Positions 1 through 7,761 are shown, counted from the stretch's first letter. The stretch is 27,109 bases of DNA from an uncultured Macromonas sp. (GCA_946481585.1 CAMLOF010000008.1:1-27109), one strand, 5' to 3'. Made by a program: numbers and translations. The notes: generated by a model not told the origin, from the letters alone.

Positions 1-586
1 CAATGGCGATGTTGTGGATGTTGGCGTCCTGCAGGCTGAACATCTGCGCCTGCTGAAAGGGGCTCATGCGCCCGTGCGGGCTGGTCATGAACACGCGCAC
101 GCCGTGCTTGCCACGCATGGCATGCTCTGCCGCACTGCCGGTGTCGCCGCTGGTGGCGCCCAGGATATTCAACTGCTCGCCACGGCGGCCCAGTTCGTAC
201 TCGAACAGGTTGCCCAGCAGCTGCATCGCCATGTCCTTGAAGGCCAGCGTCGGGCCGTTGGACAGCGCCTCGATCCACAGCTCGTTTTCCAGATGGCGCA
301 GCGGCACGATCTCGCCCGTGCCGAAAACCTCTGCCGTGTAGGTCTTGGTACACAAGGCGCGCAGATCGGCGGCAGGAATGTCGTCAATGTAGAGCGACAG
401 GATCTCAAACGCCAGCTCGGCATAGCCCTGCTCGTGATAGACCTTGCGCCAGCGCGTCAGCGTGGCATCGTCCACCTGCGGGTAGTGCTCGGGCAGGTAC
501 AGCCCACCGTCCGGCGCCAGGCCTTCGAGCAGGATTTCACAGAAGCGCTTGCGGTCCCCATGGCCGCGGGTGGACACGTACAACAT
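1..586 (-). CDS. thrC: Threonine synthase, N-terminal part (gene runs off the window)
   Basis: Threonine synthase converts O-phosphohomoserine to threonine with PLP in the cytoplasm. The first 195 residues are visible; the family is usually about 470 residues, so the C-terminal half lies beyond the left edge. The start MLYVSTRGHG is typical of the proteobacterial form. The PLP lysine is K117 in NGPTLAFKDMA, and the phosphate-binding segment GATSGDTGSAA follows near residues 143-153. The ATG overlaps the stop codon of hom by one base (TGATG), so the two are translationally coupled in one operon. This fits the pathway order, because Hom makes the homoserine that is phosphorylated to the ThrC substrate. 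No homoserine kinase gene is visible here. Confidence 0.94.
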   Translation of the reverse strand, partial: MLYVSTRGHGDRKRFCEILLEGLAPDGGLYLPEHYPQVDDATLTRWRKVYHEQGYAELAFEILSLYIDDIPAADLRALCTKTYTAEVFGTGEIVPLRHLENELWIEALSNGPTLAFKDMAMQLLGNLFEYELGRRGEQLNILGATSGDTGSAAEHAMRGKHGVRVFMTSPHGRMSPFQQAQMFSLQDANIHNIAI

Positions 587-1908
587 CAGGCCAATTCCTC
601 TTTGCGGATGCGGGTGATGGGCGCCAGCACCGTGGGCAGTGCCTGCATCTGCGCCAGCGCATCGTTCATGGTGCCTTCGCGCGTTTCGTGCGTCAGGATG
701 ATCACATCGGTCTGGGTGCTGCCTTCGCCGCCCACTTCGTCGGCTTCACGTTGCAGTACAGCGTCGATGCTGATGCCCGCCGCAGCCAGGATGCCCGTGA
801 CCTTGGTCAGCACGCCAGCCTGGTCCGCCACGCGCAGGCGCAGGTAGTAGCTGGTGACCACCTCGCTCATGGGCAGCACCGGCAGGTTGCTCATGGCGTT
901 GGGCTGGAAGGCCAGGTGCGGCACGCGGTTGAGCGGGTCGGCCGTGTGCAGGCGCGTCACGTCCACCAGGTCGGCAATCACGGCACTGGCCGTGGGCTCG
1001 CTGCCCGCGCCCTTGCCGTAGTAGAGCGTGGTGCCCACGGCATCACCCTGCACCATCACGGCGTTCATGGCGCCTTCCACGTTGGCGATCAGCCGTTTGC
1101 CGGGCACCAGACAGGGGTGAACACGCAACTCCACACCCTGCGCGGCGCGCTTGGCAATGCCCAGCAGCTTGATGCGGTAGCCCAGTTGCTCGGCATAGCG
1201 GATGTCGGCAGCGCCCAGCTTGGTGATGCCTTCCACATAGGCCTTGTCAAACTGCACGGGAATGCCGTAGGCAATCGCGCTCATCAGCGTGGCCTTGTGC
1301 GCAGCGTCCACGCCCTCGATGTCGAAGGTCGGGTCGGCTTCGGCGTAGCCCAGGCGCTGTGCCTCCTTCAGGACCACGTCAAAGTCCAGGCCCTTGTCGC
1401 GCATTTCGCTCAGGATGAAGTTGGTGGTGCCGTTGATGATGCCGGCCACCCACTCGATGCGGTTGGCCGTCAGGCCCTCGCGCAGCGCCTTGATGATGGG
1501 AATGCCACCGGCCACGGCTGCTTCAAACGCTACCATCACGCCCTTGGCCTGCGCCGCAGCGAAGATCTCGGTGCCATGCACGGCCAGCAAAGCCTTGTTG
1601 GCGGTAACCACGTGCTTGCCCGCAGCAATCGCCTCCATCACCAGTGCCTTGGCAATGCCATAACCGCCGATCAGCTCAACCACGATGTCGATCTCGGGGT
1701 TGGCAATCACCTGGCGTGCGTCGTTCACCACCTGCACGCCCTCGCCCACCACGGCCCGCGCACGCTCCGTGTCCAGGTCGGCCACCATGGTGATCTGGAT
1801 GCCACGACCGGCACGGCGCTGGATTTCTTCCTGGTTGCGCTTGAGCACATTGAACGTGCCACTGCCCACGGTGCCAATGCCCAGGAGGCCCACTTGAATC
1901 GGTTTCAT
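586..1908 (-). CDS. hom: Homoserine dehydrogenase
   Basis: Reduces aspartate semialdehyde to homoserine with NAD(P)H, at the branch point to threonine and methionine. The 440 residues match the usual length of the monofunctional ACT-containing enzyme. The N-terminal Rossmann fold shows GLLGIGTVGSG (GxGxxG). The substrate domain carries VTANKALLA, GIINGTTNFIL and the acidic signature EADPTFDIEGVDAAHK. A C-terminal ACT domain (about residues 350-430, YYLRLRVADQAGVLTKVTGI) is the usual site of threonine feedback inhibition. The gene lies 42 bp downstream of the aminotransferase and overlaps thrC by one base. The segment ahead of the ATG has only a weak purine stretch (GAGAA) as a ribosome site. 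Confidence 0.97.
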   Translation of the reverse strand: MKPIQVGLLGIGTVGSGTFNVLKRNQEEIQRRAGRGIQITMVADLDTERARAVVGEGVQVVNDARQVIANPEIDIVVELIGGYGIAKALVMEAIAAGKHVVTANKALLAVHGTEIFAAAQAKGVMVAFEAAVAGGIPIIKALREGLTANRIEWVAGIINGTTNFILSEMRDKGLDFDVVLKEAQRLGYAEADPTFDIEGVDAAHKATLMSAIAYGIPVQFDKAYVEGITKLGAADIRYAEQLGYRIKLLGIAKRAAQGVELRVHPCLVPGKRLIANVEGAMNAVMVQGDAVGTTLYYGKGAGSEPTASAVIADLVDVTRLHTADPLNRVPHLAFQPNAMSNLPVLPMSEVVTSYYLRLRVADQAGVLTKVTGILAAAGISIDAVLQREADEVGGEGSTQTDVIILTHETREGTMNDALAQMQALPTVLAPITRIRKEELA

Positions 1909-1950
1909 ATCGGTTGGTTCTCGGTGAAAAAAGCAGATGTCGGTTGCGGC

Positions 1951-3183
1951 TCAAGTGCCGTGGCGCTTGCGGTAGTGCCCCAGGAAACGTGCGATGCGGC
2001 CCACGGCCTCGGCCAGATCGTCCTCGTGCGGCAGGAAGACCAGCCTGAAGTGATCAGGCGTCGGGAAATTGAAACCCGTGCCCTGCACGATGAGCACCTT
2101 TTCCTCGGCCAACAGCTCGTAGGCGAACTGCTGGTCGTCTTCAATGGGATAGATCTTTGGGTCCAGCCGGGGGAACATGTACAGCGCCGCCTTGGGCTTG
2201 ACGCAGCTCACCCCCGGAATATCGGTCAGCAGCTTGTGTGCCAAGTCGCGCTGGCGGCAAAGGCGGCCGCCCGGCGCCACCAGGTCGTTGATGCTCTGGT
2301 AGCCGCCCAGCGCCGTCTGGATGGCCAATTGCCCCGGTGTGTTAGCACACAAGCGCATCGAGGCGAGCATGTTCAGCCCCTCGATGTAGTCCTTGGCACG
2401 GCGCTTGTCGCCCGAAACGATCATCCAGCCCGCGCGGTAGCCACATGAGCGGTAGTTCTTGGACAAGCCGTTGAAAGTCACGAACAGCACGTCGTCAGCC
2501 AGTGAGGCAATCGACGTATGCGTGTTGCCGTCGTACAGCACCTTGTCGTAGATCTCGTCGGCAAAGACGATGAGATCGTGCTTGCGAGCCAGATCCACGA
2601 TCGCCCGCAACACGTCGTCCGGGTACAGCGCCCCCGTGGGGTTGTTGGGGTTGATGACGACGATGCCCTTGGTGTTGGGCGTAATCTTCCGTTCGATGTC
2701 GGTCAGGTCGGGCGTCCAGCCCGCCTGTTCGTCGCACATGTAATGCACCGGCGTGCCGCCGGACAAAGAAACCGACGCAGTCCACAACGGGTAATCGGGG
2801 GCAGGCACCAGAATCTCGTCGCCCGCGTTGAGCAGCGCGTTCATCGACATGGTGATGAGTTCGCTGGCGCCATTGCCCAGGTACACGTCATCCACCGTCA
2901 CACCGGCAATGCGCTTTTCCTGCGTGTAGTGCACGATGGCCTTGCGCGGCGCGAACAGACCCTTGCTGTCGGTGTAACCCGCCGCCTGCGGCAGGTTGCG
3001 GATCATGTCTTGCAGGATTTCGTCCGGCGGCTCCAGCCCGAACACCGCCAGGTTGCCGATGTTGAGCTTGATGATCTTCTGCCCCTCTTCCTCCATGGCT
3101 CGCGCCTTGTCCAGCACGGGACCCCGGATGTCGTAGCAGACATTGGCCAGCTTGGCGGACTTCTTGATGTTCGGCGCTTGCAT
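1951..3183 (-). CDS. alaA: Alanine-type PLP aminotransferase (AlaA family)
   Basis: Fold type I aminotransferase closely resembling E. coli AlaA, which makes alanine from pyruvate and glutamate. Shared blocks include the opening NVCYDIRGPV, NIGNLAVFG, PAPDYPLWTASVSLSGG, NPNNPTGALYP, ADEIYDKVLYDG and MLASMRLCAN. The PLP lysine is K242 in FNGLSKNYRSCGYRAGW. I chose the ATG at 3183 (MQAPNIKKSAKL, 410 residues, the family length). The frame stays open to 3273, but that extension has no family similarity and runs into the divergent promoter region. The gene heads the alaA-hom-thrC unit, an order seen in many Burkholderiales. The exact amino donor and acceptor cannot be read from sequence. Confidence 0.93.
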   Translation of the reverse strand: MQAPNIKKSAKLANVCYDIRGPVLDKARAMEEEGQKIIKLNIGNLAVFGLEPPDEILQDMIRNLPQAAGYTDSKGLFAPRKAIVHYTQEKRIAGVTVDDVYLGNGASELITMSMNALLNAGDEILVPAPDYPLWTASVSLSGGTPVHYMCDEQAGWTPDLTDIERKITPNTKGIVVINPNNPTGALYPDDVLRAIVDLARKHDLIVFADEIYDKVLYDGNTHTSIASLADDVLFVTFNGLSKNYRSCGYRAGWMIVSGDKRRAKDYIEGLNMLASMRLCANTPGQLAIQTALGGYQSINDLVAPGGRLCRQRDLAHKLLTDIPGVSCVKPKAALYMFPRLDPKIYPIEDDQQFAYELLAEEKVLIVQGTGFNFPTPDHFRLVFLPHEDDLAEAVGRIARFLGHYRKRHGT

Positions 3184-3208
3184 GATGAGCAATGAAGTGA
3201 AACTGGTT

Positions 3209-3214
3209 ATTCTA
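3209..3214 (-). promoter_or_regulatory. Candidate -10 element for the aminotransferase operon
   Basis: The 98-bp divergent gap (3184-3281) must hold promoters for both directions. On the minus strand TAGAAT lies 26 bp before the aminotransferase ATG, but no good -35 box is found 16-18 bp upstream. On the plus strand TACAAT at 3246-3251 lies 30 bp before the Mth938-like gene, also without a clear -35. Both are weak assignments from sequence alone. Confidence 0.3.
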
Positions 3215-3281
3215 CCGAGCGCCCGCTGCGGTGCAGCGTGATCCGTACAATCGCTGGACAAGCCCGACGCCACATCACTTC

Positions 3282-3656
3282 ATGAAGCTGCAGCCAGACC
3301 GTTTTGACACCCTTGCCATCAATGCATATGGCCCGGGCTGGATCGCCGTCAACGGCCAGCGAATGGAGCACAGCCTGATCGTCAGTTCGCAAGGCCGACT
3401 GGAAAACTGGAACTGTGATGGCCTGGCCAGCCTTTCCGTCGAACACTTCGACCGTCTGGCCGACGACCTGCCCGAACTGGTAGTGTTTGGCAGCGGTTCG
3501 CGTCTGCGCTTTGTCTCGCCCACACTGCTTCGTGGCTTGATCGCAAAAGGCATAGGCGTTGAGACCATGGACACCATGGCTGCCTGCCGCACTTACAACA
3601 TTCTTGCTGGTGAAGGTCGCAAGGTCGTTGCGGCCCTGATCATCGAGAGCAGCTGA
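3282..3656 (+). CDS. Mth938-like domain protein (DUF498 family)
   Basis: Small cytoplasmic protein of 124 residues of the Mth938/Xcc1710-like fold (DUF498). Typical family features are INAYGPGWIAVNG, the SLIVSSQG strand, ELVVFGSGSRLRFVSP and the C-terminal IGVETMDTMAACRTYNILAGEGRKVVAALI. The molecular role in bacteria is not established; the human relative NDUFAF3 acts in complex I assembly. The ATG at 3282 gives the normal family length; an in-frame codon at 3231 lies in the divergent promoter region and is less likely. No Shine-Dalgarno sequence precedes it. It may share a transcript with the peroxiredoxin 170 bp downstream, though a separate promoter is possible there. Confidence 0.85.
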   Translation: MKLQPDRFDTLAINAYGPGWIAVNGQRMEHSLIVSSQGRLENWNCDGLASLSVEHFDRLADDLPELVVFGSGSRLRFVSPTLLRGLIAKGIGVETMDTMAACRTYNILAGEGRKVVAALIIESS

Positions 3657-3696
3657 GCCAAGCGCCACCTGCTCGCAGCCCAGTCAAGCACGCGAC

Positions 3697-3725
3697 TGGC
3701 CATGCGTCGCGCTTCAGGGTAAAAT
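3697..3725 (+). promoter_or_regulatory. Possible promoter upstream of the peroxiredoxin
   Basis: TAAAAT at 3720-3725 is a fair -10 element, with a poor -35 (TGGCCA at 3697-3702) 17 bp upstream. It would give an untranslated leader of about 95 nt before bcp. The 170-bp gap 3657-3826 holds nothing else I recognise apart from AT-rich patches and the ribosome site AGGGGA at 3813-3818. Confidence 0.3.
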
Positions 3726-3826
3726 ACCAGCTTATTTTCCGGCGCCAACCGCTTTTATTTCGAGCAGTTAGGTGACTCTTTTTCCGGAAGATCACGTATC
3801 TCACCAACTCGCAGGGGAACCGCTTC

Positions 3827-4303
3827 ATGGCCGTTGTCGTCAACAAACCCATTCCAGAATTTGAAGCCAGCGCGACCGGCGGTGTCAAGGTCACCAACCA
3901 GTCTCATCTGGGCCAAATTCTCATTCTTTATTTTTACCCCAAAGACAACACCCCTGGCTGCACCACCGAAGCCATGCAATTCCGCGACAAGTACAAAGAC
4001 TTCGTCAAGGCGGGCGCACAGGTGTTTGGCGTTTCCCGCGACAACATGAAGTCCCACGACGACTTCAAACTCAAACTCGAACTCCCCTTCGAGCTGATCG
4101 CCGACACCGAGGAAAAAATGTGCCACATGTTCGGCGTGGTCAAGAACAAGATCATGTACGGCAAGAAGGTCAAGGGCATCGAGCGCAGCACCTTCCTGAT
4201 CGGCGCTGATGGCATTTTGCTCCAGGAATGGCGCGGCCTGAAGGTTCCGGGTCACGTTGAGGAAGTTCTCAAGGCTGTCAAGGCGCTGAAAAAAGCGGCT
4301 TGA
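3827..4303 (+). CDS. bcp: Peroxiredoxin of the Bcp/PrxQ family
   Basis: Thiol peroxidase that reduces hydrogen peroxide and organic hydroperoxides in the cytoplasm. The 158 residues match the family. The peroxidatic cysteine is C45 in the motif TPGCTTE, after the conserved ILYFYPKDN strand, and the conserved Arg lies in GIERSTFLIGADG. The position five residues after C45, where E. coli Bcp has its resolving Cys50, is M50. The only other cysteine seen near a known position is C99 (EEKMCHMFG). The protein therefore probably works by a 1-Cys or atypical mechanism. The ATG is supported by AGGGGA eight bases upstream. Confidence 0.94.
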   Translation: MAVVVNKPIPEFEASATGGVKVTNQSHLGQILILYFYPKDNTPGCTTEAMQFRDKYKDFVKAGAQVFGVSRDNMKSHDDFKLKLELPFELIADTEEKMCHMFGVVKNKIMYGKKVKGIERSTFLIGADGILLQEWRGLKVPGHVEEVLKAVKALKKAA

Positions 4304-4314
4304 AGTCCACTGCA

Positions 4315-4330
4315 TTGGCGTACTCGCCAA
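4315..4330 (+). other. Short perfect hairpin after bcp
   Basis: TTGGCG (4315-4320) and CGCCAA (4325-4330) form a perfect 6-bp stem with a TACT loop, 11 bp after the bcp stop. No T-tract follows, so it is at best a pause or 3'-end-protecting structure for the bcp transcript and not a canonical terminator. Confidence 0.4.
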
Positions 4331-4357
4331 ACGGGCCGCACCGCCATTTGGCTGGTG

Positions 4358-4363
4358 CATAAT
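4358..4363 (+). promoter_or_regulatory. Candidate -10 element (CATAAT) upstream of phoH
   Basis: CATAAT ends six bases before the A of the ATG at 4370, so a transcript starting at the usual distance would begin on or next to that start codon and be leaderless. No -35 hexamer is recognisable 16-18 bp upstream (the sequence there is GC-rich). Confidence 0.35.
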
Positions 4364-4369
4364 GGCCTC

Positions 4370-4426
4370 ATGAATTTGAACAAAACAGCACTGCCTGCCC
4401 AAGTTCTCTCACAAGCCGCCCGGTGA
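4370..4426 (+). CDS. Possible 18-residue leader peptide upstream of phoH
   Basis: An ATG six bases after a -10-like CATAAT opens an 18-codon frame, MNLNKTALPAQVLSQAAR. Its last codons form the 5' arm of an intrinsic terminator (4413-4420), and its TGA (4424-4426) sits in the terminator loop. This geometry would let a translating ribosome block the hairpin, as in attenuation. No run of one amino acid codon marks a sensed amino acid. There is no Shine-Dalgarno site, consistent with a leaderless message but also with a chance frame. No protein family is recognised. Confidence 0.35.
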   Translation: MNLNKTALPAQVLSQAAR

Positions 4427-4442
4427 TCGAGGCGGCTTTTTT
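4413..4442 (+). terminator. Rho-independent terminator between bcp and phoH
   Basis: AAGCCGCC (4413-4420) pairs perfectly with GGCGGCTT (4431-4438) around a 10-base loop and runs into six consecutive T (4437-4442), then GTTTT. It could end bcp transcription, but it lies 110 bp past the bcp stop and only 24 bp before the phoH ATG. It could therefore instead attenuate a transcript that starts near 4370. Confidence 0.8.
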
Positions 4443-4465
4443 GTTTTCCGGCCACACACATCCAC

Positions 4466-6172
4466 ATGCCTCTGCCTCCAGCACCCCAGCGCAAAGCATC
4501 CCGCCTCACCCCCGAGGCCTTTGAAGTGAAAGCCTCCGCTCGCCCAACCAACCAGGCGGCGGAGCCAGCCATCCAGCCAGAACAACCGCAAGCGCCTGCA
4601 GCACGGCCCGCTCCCCAGGAAGCCGCCGCGCGCGCGCCAGGTGTCAAGCGCAAGGCAATCAAAGCTGCAACAACGCCAACCGCTGCCCCAAAGCAAGAGC
4701 CAGAACTCAAACAACAGGCTGCATTGCCTGCTCAAGCCCCGGAAAAACCCAAGCGCCGAGCCAAAGTGGGGCGCCACGGCGCTGGCAAGCGCTTGTTCGT
4801 GCTGGACACCAATGTCCTCATGCACGACCCGATGAGCCTGTTCCGCTTCGAGGAACACGACATCTATCTGCCGATGATCGTGCTGGAGGAACTCGACAGC
4901 AACAAGAAAGGCATGAGCGAGGTTGCACGCAACGCCCGCCAGGCCAGCCGCACGCTTGACAGCCTGGCTGCCCATGGCGGCGACGACATCACCCGTGGGC
5001 TGCCCCTTGCTGCGCTGGGCAACCGCGACGTAAGTGGAATGCTTTTCTTCCAGACTGAGCCGCTCAGCAACACCCTGCCCGCTGGCCTGCCTCAAGGCAA
5101 GGCCGACAACCAGATCCTGGGCGTGGTCCAGGCCTTGCGTGAACGCTACACAGATCGTGAAGTGGCACTGGTGTCCAAGGACATCAACATGCGCATCAAG
5201 GCCCGCGCCCTGGGCCTGGCCGCAGAGGACTACCAGAACGACAAGGCACTGGACGATGACGAGCTGCTCTACACCGGCTCGCTCGCTTTGCCGCCCGACT
5301 TCTGGACCCGCCAGAGCAAGACGGTGGAAAGCTGGCAGCAAGGCGGCCACACCTTCTACCGCATCAGCGGCCCCATCGTCGACCAGATGACGATCAACCA
5401 GTTCGTGTACTTCGAGGCTGCTGGTGAACCTCCGCTGTATGCCCGCGTCACTGAGGTGCGCGGCAAGACCGCCACCCTCAAGACACTGAAGGACTACAAC
5501 CACCTGAAGAACGCCGTGTGGGGCGTGACCAGCCGCAACCGCGAGCAGAACTTTGCGCTCAACCTGCTGATGGACCCTGAGGTGGATTTCGTCACCCTGG
5601 CCGGTACGGCAGGCACCGGCAAGACGCTCATGGCCCTGGCCGCCGGCCTGACCCAGGTGCTGGATGAGCGCCGCTACACCGAGATCATCATGACCCGCGC
5701 CACCGTGAGCGTGGGCGAGGACATCGGCTTCCTGCCTGGCACCGAGGAAGAAAAGATGGGCCCATGGATGGGCGCCCTGGACGACAACCTTGAATTCCTG
5801 GCCAAGGGTGACGGTGGCAACGCAGGTGAGTGGGGCCGGGCCGCCACCAATGAACTCATTCGCAGCCGCATCAAGGTCAAGAGCATGAACTTCATGCGCG
5901 GACGCACCTTCATGAACAAGTACGTCATCATCGACGAGGCACAAAACCTCACGCCCAAACAGATGAAGACGCTCATCACGCGGGCAGGCCCCGGCACCAA
6001 GATCATCTGCATGGGCAACCTGGCTCAGATCGACACGCCTTACCTGACAGAAGGCTCCAGTGGCCTCACCTACGCCGTTGACCGCTTCAAAGGGTGGCCC
6101 CACGGTGGGCACATCACCTTGGCGCGCGGCGAACGCTCGCGCCTTGCCGACTTTGCCAGTGACGTGCTTTGA
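4466..6172 (+). CDS. PIN domain-PhoH ATPase fusion (YlaK/PhoH2 type)
   Basis: 568-residue protein joining a PIN ribonuclease-like domain to a PhoH P-loop ATPase, the PhoH2 arrangement reported to act as an RNA helicase/RNase. Residues 1-105 are a low-complexity Ala/Pro/Lys/Gln-rich tail. The PIN domain (about 108-240) starts with RLFVLDTNVLMHDP, in which D114 is the first metal-ligand acid, followed by IVLEELDSNKKG. The ATPase domain (about 355-565) has Walker A GTAGTGKT with K386 and Walker B YVIIDEAQNLT with D490-E491. No signal peptide or membrane segment is seen. The start gives the opening MPLPPAPQRKASRLTPEAFE, which looks family-typical, but no ribosome site precedes it. The gene is the first downstream of the terminator at 4413-4442. 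Confidence 0.92.
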   Translation: MPLPPAPQRKASRLTPEAFEVKASARPTNQAAEPAIQPEQPQAPAARPAPQEAAARAPGVKRKAIKAATTPTAAPKQEPELKQQAALPAQAPEKPKRRAKVGRHGAGKRLFVLDTNVLMHDPMSLFRFEEHDIYLPMIVLEELDSNKKGMSEVARNARQASRTLDSLAAHGGDDITRGLPLAALGNRDVSGMLFFQTEPLSNTLPAGLPQGKADNQILGVVQALRERYTDREVALVSKDINMRIKARALGLAAEDYQNDKALDDDELLYTGSLALPPDFWTRQSKTVESWQQGGHTFYRISGPIVDQMTINQFVYFEAAGEPPLYARVTEVRGKTATLKTLKDYNHLKNAVWGVTSRNREQNFALNLLMDPEVDFVTLAGTAGTGKTLMALAAGLTQVLDERRYTEIIMTRATVSVGEDIGFLPGTEEEKMGPWMGALDDNLEFLAKGDGGNAGEWGRAATNELIRSRIKVKSMNFMRGRTFMNKYVIIDEAQNLTPKQMKTLITRAGPGTKIICMGNLAQIDTPYLTEGSSGLTYAVDRFKGWPHGGHITLARGERSRLADFASDVL

Positions 6173-6239
6173 TACGGGAGTTCGCAACTTTATTCTATTG
6201 ATCTGATTGGCACCCTTGTCACATCAGGGGTGGCCCTAA

Positions 6240-6255
6240 TGGCACGGGCCTTGCA
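6240..6255 (+). promoter_or_regulatory. Sigma-54 (RpoN) promoter of the amino acid transporter operon
   Basis: TGGCACG (6240-6246), four bases, then TTGCA (6251-6255) is an exact match to the -24/-12 consensus TGGCACG-N4-TTGCW, with the invariant GG and GC at the required spacing. It lies 47 bp ahead of the binding-protein ATG. Salmonella argT and hisJ of the same family are under nitrogen (NtrC/sigma-54) control, so this is expected biologically. No convincing activator site was recognised; it could lie in the 3' end of phoH. Confidence 0.85.
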
Positions 6256-6302
6256 GTGCATACAATTCACCCACCTTCACTTCCCACGAGGATTTGCGAA
6301 AC

Positions 6303-7070
6303 ATGAACAAACTGCTTCTGGCATTCACCCTGACCCTGGGCGCCACCGCCGTTACTGCACAAGCTGCCGACCTCAAAGTCGCCATCGACCCGACCTACGA
6401 GCCCTTCACCTACAAAACTGCTGATGGCAAGCCCACCGGCTTTGATGTAGATATCGCAGAAGCTCTGTGCGCGCAGATCAAGCGCAAGTGCGTGTTCGTT
6501 GAACAGGTGTGGGACAGCATGATCCCCGGCCTGCAAGCTCGCAAGTACGACGTCATCATCAGCTCCATGTCCATGACTGACGAGCGCAGGCGCGTGGTGG
6601 ACTTCACCGACAAGTACTACTTCACCCCCAGCAGCATCGTCGTGAAAGCCGGTACGGCCTACAACGGCCCGGCCTCGCTCAAAGGCAAGAAGATCGGCGT
6701 GCTCAAAGGCAGCACCCAGGAAAAATACGCCATGGGTGAACTCAAGCCCGCTGGCGTGGAAGTCATTCCTTACGAGGCACAGGATCAGGTCTACCTGGAC
6801 ATCAAGGCTGGCCGCCTGGACGGCACCGTGGCCGACAAGGTCGAGGTCAACGGTGGTTTCCTGCGCAAGGACGAAGGCAAGGGCTACGGCTTTGTCGGCC
6901 CCGATCTGGCCCAGCCCAAGTACTTTGGTGACGGCGTGGGCGTGGCACTGCGCAAGGGCCAGACAGATCTGAAAAACCAGCTGAATGGCGCCATCAAGGC
7001 GATCCGCACCAACGGTACTTACGACAAGATTGCCAAGAAGTACTTCGACTTCGACGTCTACGGTAAGTGA
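6303..7070 (+). CDS. Periplasmic basic amino acid-binding protein (HisJ/ArgT family)
   Basis: Solute-binding protein of the Lys/Arg/Orn/His importer. A signal peptide MNKLLLAFTLTLGATAVTAQA precedes the mature start at ADLKVAIDPTYEPFTYK. The ligand-binding signature GFDVDIAEALC and the paired cysteines in CAQIKRKC, which form a disulfide in HisJ and LAO, place it in the basic amino acid group. YYFTPSSIVVKAG, GVLKGSTQEKYA and DGTVADKVEVNGGFL follow the family pattern. It is 255 residues long, close to HisJ (260). The ATG at 6303 has GAGGA ten bases upstream; an in-frame TTG at 6294 is less likely because it would extend the signal peptide's n-region. First gene after the sigma-54 promoter. Arg versus His preference cannot be read from sequence. 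Confidence 0.94.
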   Translation: MNKLLLAFTLTLGATAVTAQAADLKVAIDPTYEPFTYKTADGKPTGFDVDIAEALCAQIKRKCVFVEQVWDSMIPGLQARKYDVIISSMSMTDERRRVVDFTDKYYFTPSSIVVKAGTAYNGPASLKGKKIGVLKGSTQEKYAMGELKPAGVEVIPYEAQDQVYLDIKAGRLDGTVADKVEVNGGFLRKDEGKGYGFVGPDLAQPKYFGDGVGVALRKGQTDLKNQLNGAIKAIRTNGTYDKIAKKYFDFDVYGK

Positions 7071-7074
7071 TTGA

Positions 7075-7761
7075 TTGGACGGCTACTACCTCTCCATTCT
7101 TGAGGGCGCTGTACTGACAGTCGGGGTGTCACTCACCTCGCTGGCAGTGGCGGTCGCGCTGGGGCTTCTGGGCGCCAGCGCGAAGCTTTCTGGCAATCCG
7201 TTGTTGGCGGGTGCCGCTACGGCTTACACAACCCTCATCCGCGGTATTCCCGAGCTGGTTCTGATGCTGCTGGTGTTCTACGGGGGCACCATCGGCCTCA
7301 TCGCCCTGCTTGAGAGCCTGGGGCTGGACCCGAACGTCGACATCAACCCGTTCACAGCGGGGGTGCTGACGATCGGCTTCATTTACGGTGCCTACATGAC
7401 CGAGACGTTCCGGGGTGCCATCCTGGCTATTCCCAAAGGGCAGATGGAAGCTGCCTGGGCATTTGGCATGGGGCGCACGCAGACCTTCTGGCGCATCACG
7501 CTGCCCCAGATGATCCGTTACGCGTTGCCGGGCTTCACCAACAATTGGCTGGTGCTCATCAAGTCCACCGCCCTCATCAGCTTGATCGGCCTGCATGAGA
7601 TGACCTACCGCGCCAAGCAGGCGAGCGCCGCCACGCGGGAGCCATTCATCTTCCTGTTGTTCGCCGCTGCGCTTTTCCTCGCTTTCACCAGCGTGTCTCT
7701 GTGGGTGTTGCGCAAGGTTAACCAGCGCTACAGCCTGGGCACTAAGAAGGTGCAGCTGTGA
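7075..7761 (+). CDS. hisQ: Basic amino acid ABC permease, HisQ type
   Basis: Inner-membrane permease subunit that pairs with HisM. Its length of 228 residues equals HisQ, and blocks such as YTTLIRGIPELVLMLLVFYGG, GFIYGAYMTETFRGAILAIPKG and RYALPGFTNNWLVLIKSTALISLIG follow HisQ closely. The EAA loop that docks the ATPase is EAAWAFGMGRTQTFWRITLP. Several hydrophobic segments are visible. The start is TTG at 7075, four bases after the binding-protein stop; no ATG lies at a suitable place, and starting here gives the family N-terminus (DGYYLSILEGAVLTVG). It overlaps hisM by four bases. Confidence 0.93.
   Translation: MDGYYLSILEGAVLTVGVSLTSLAVAVALGLLGASAKLSGNPLLAGAATAYTTLIRGIPELVLMLLVFYGGTIGLIALLESLGLDPNVDINPFTAGVLTIGFIYGAYMTETFRGAILAIPKGQMEAAWAFGMGRTQTFWRITLPQMIRYALPGFTNNWLVLIKSTALISLIGLHEMTYRAKQASAATREPFIFLLFAAALFLAFTSVSLWVLRKVNQRYSLGTKKVQL

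Noticed and set aside
688..2448. Long plus-strand open frame (586 codons) opposite hom and alaA
   Set aside because: Both minus-strand genes are unmistakable; the plus translation is His/Val/Gln-rich and family-less, typical of an antisense shadow.
4409..6187. Long minus-strand open frame (592 codons) opposite phoH
   Set aside because: It is antisense to a well-conserved PIN-PhoH protein, has no recognisable family, and arises from GC-rich third-position bias.
6209..6235. GGCACCC...GGGTGGCC near-palindrome as an NtrC site for the sigma-54 promoter
   Set aside because: The half-sites are imperfect, the spacing is longer than the NtrC consensus, and it lies directly against the -24 element where an enhancer would not normally be placed.
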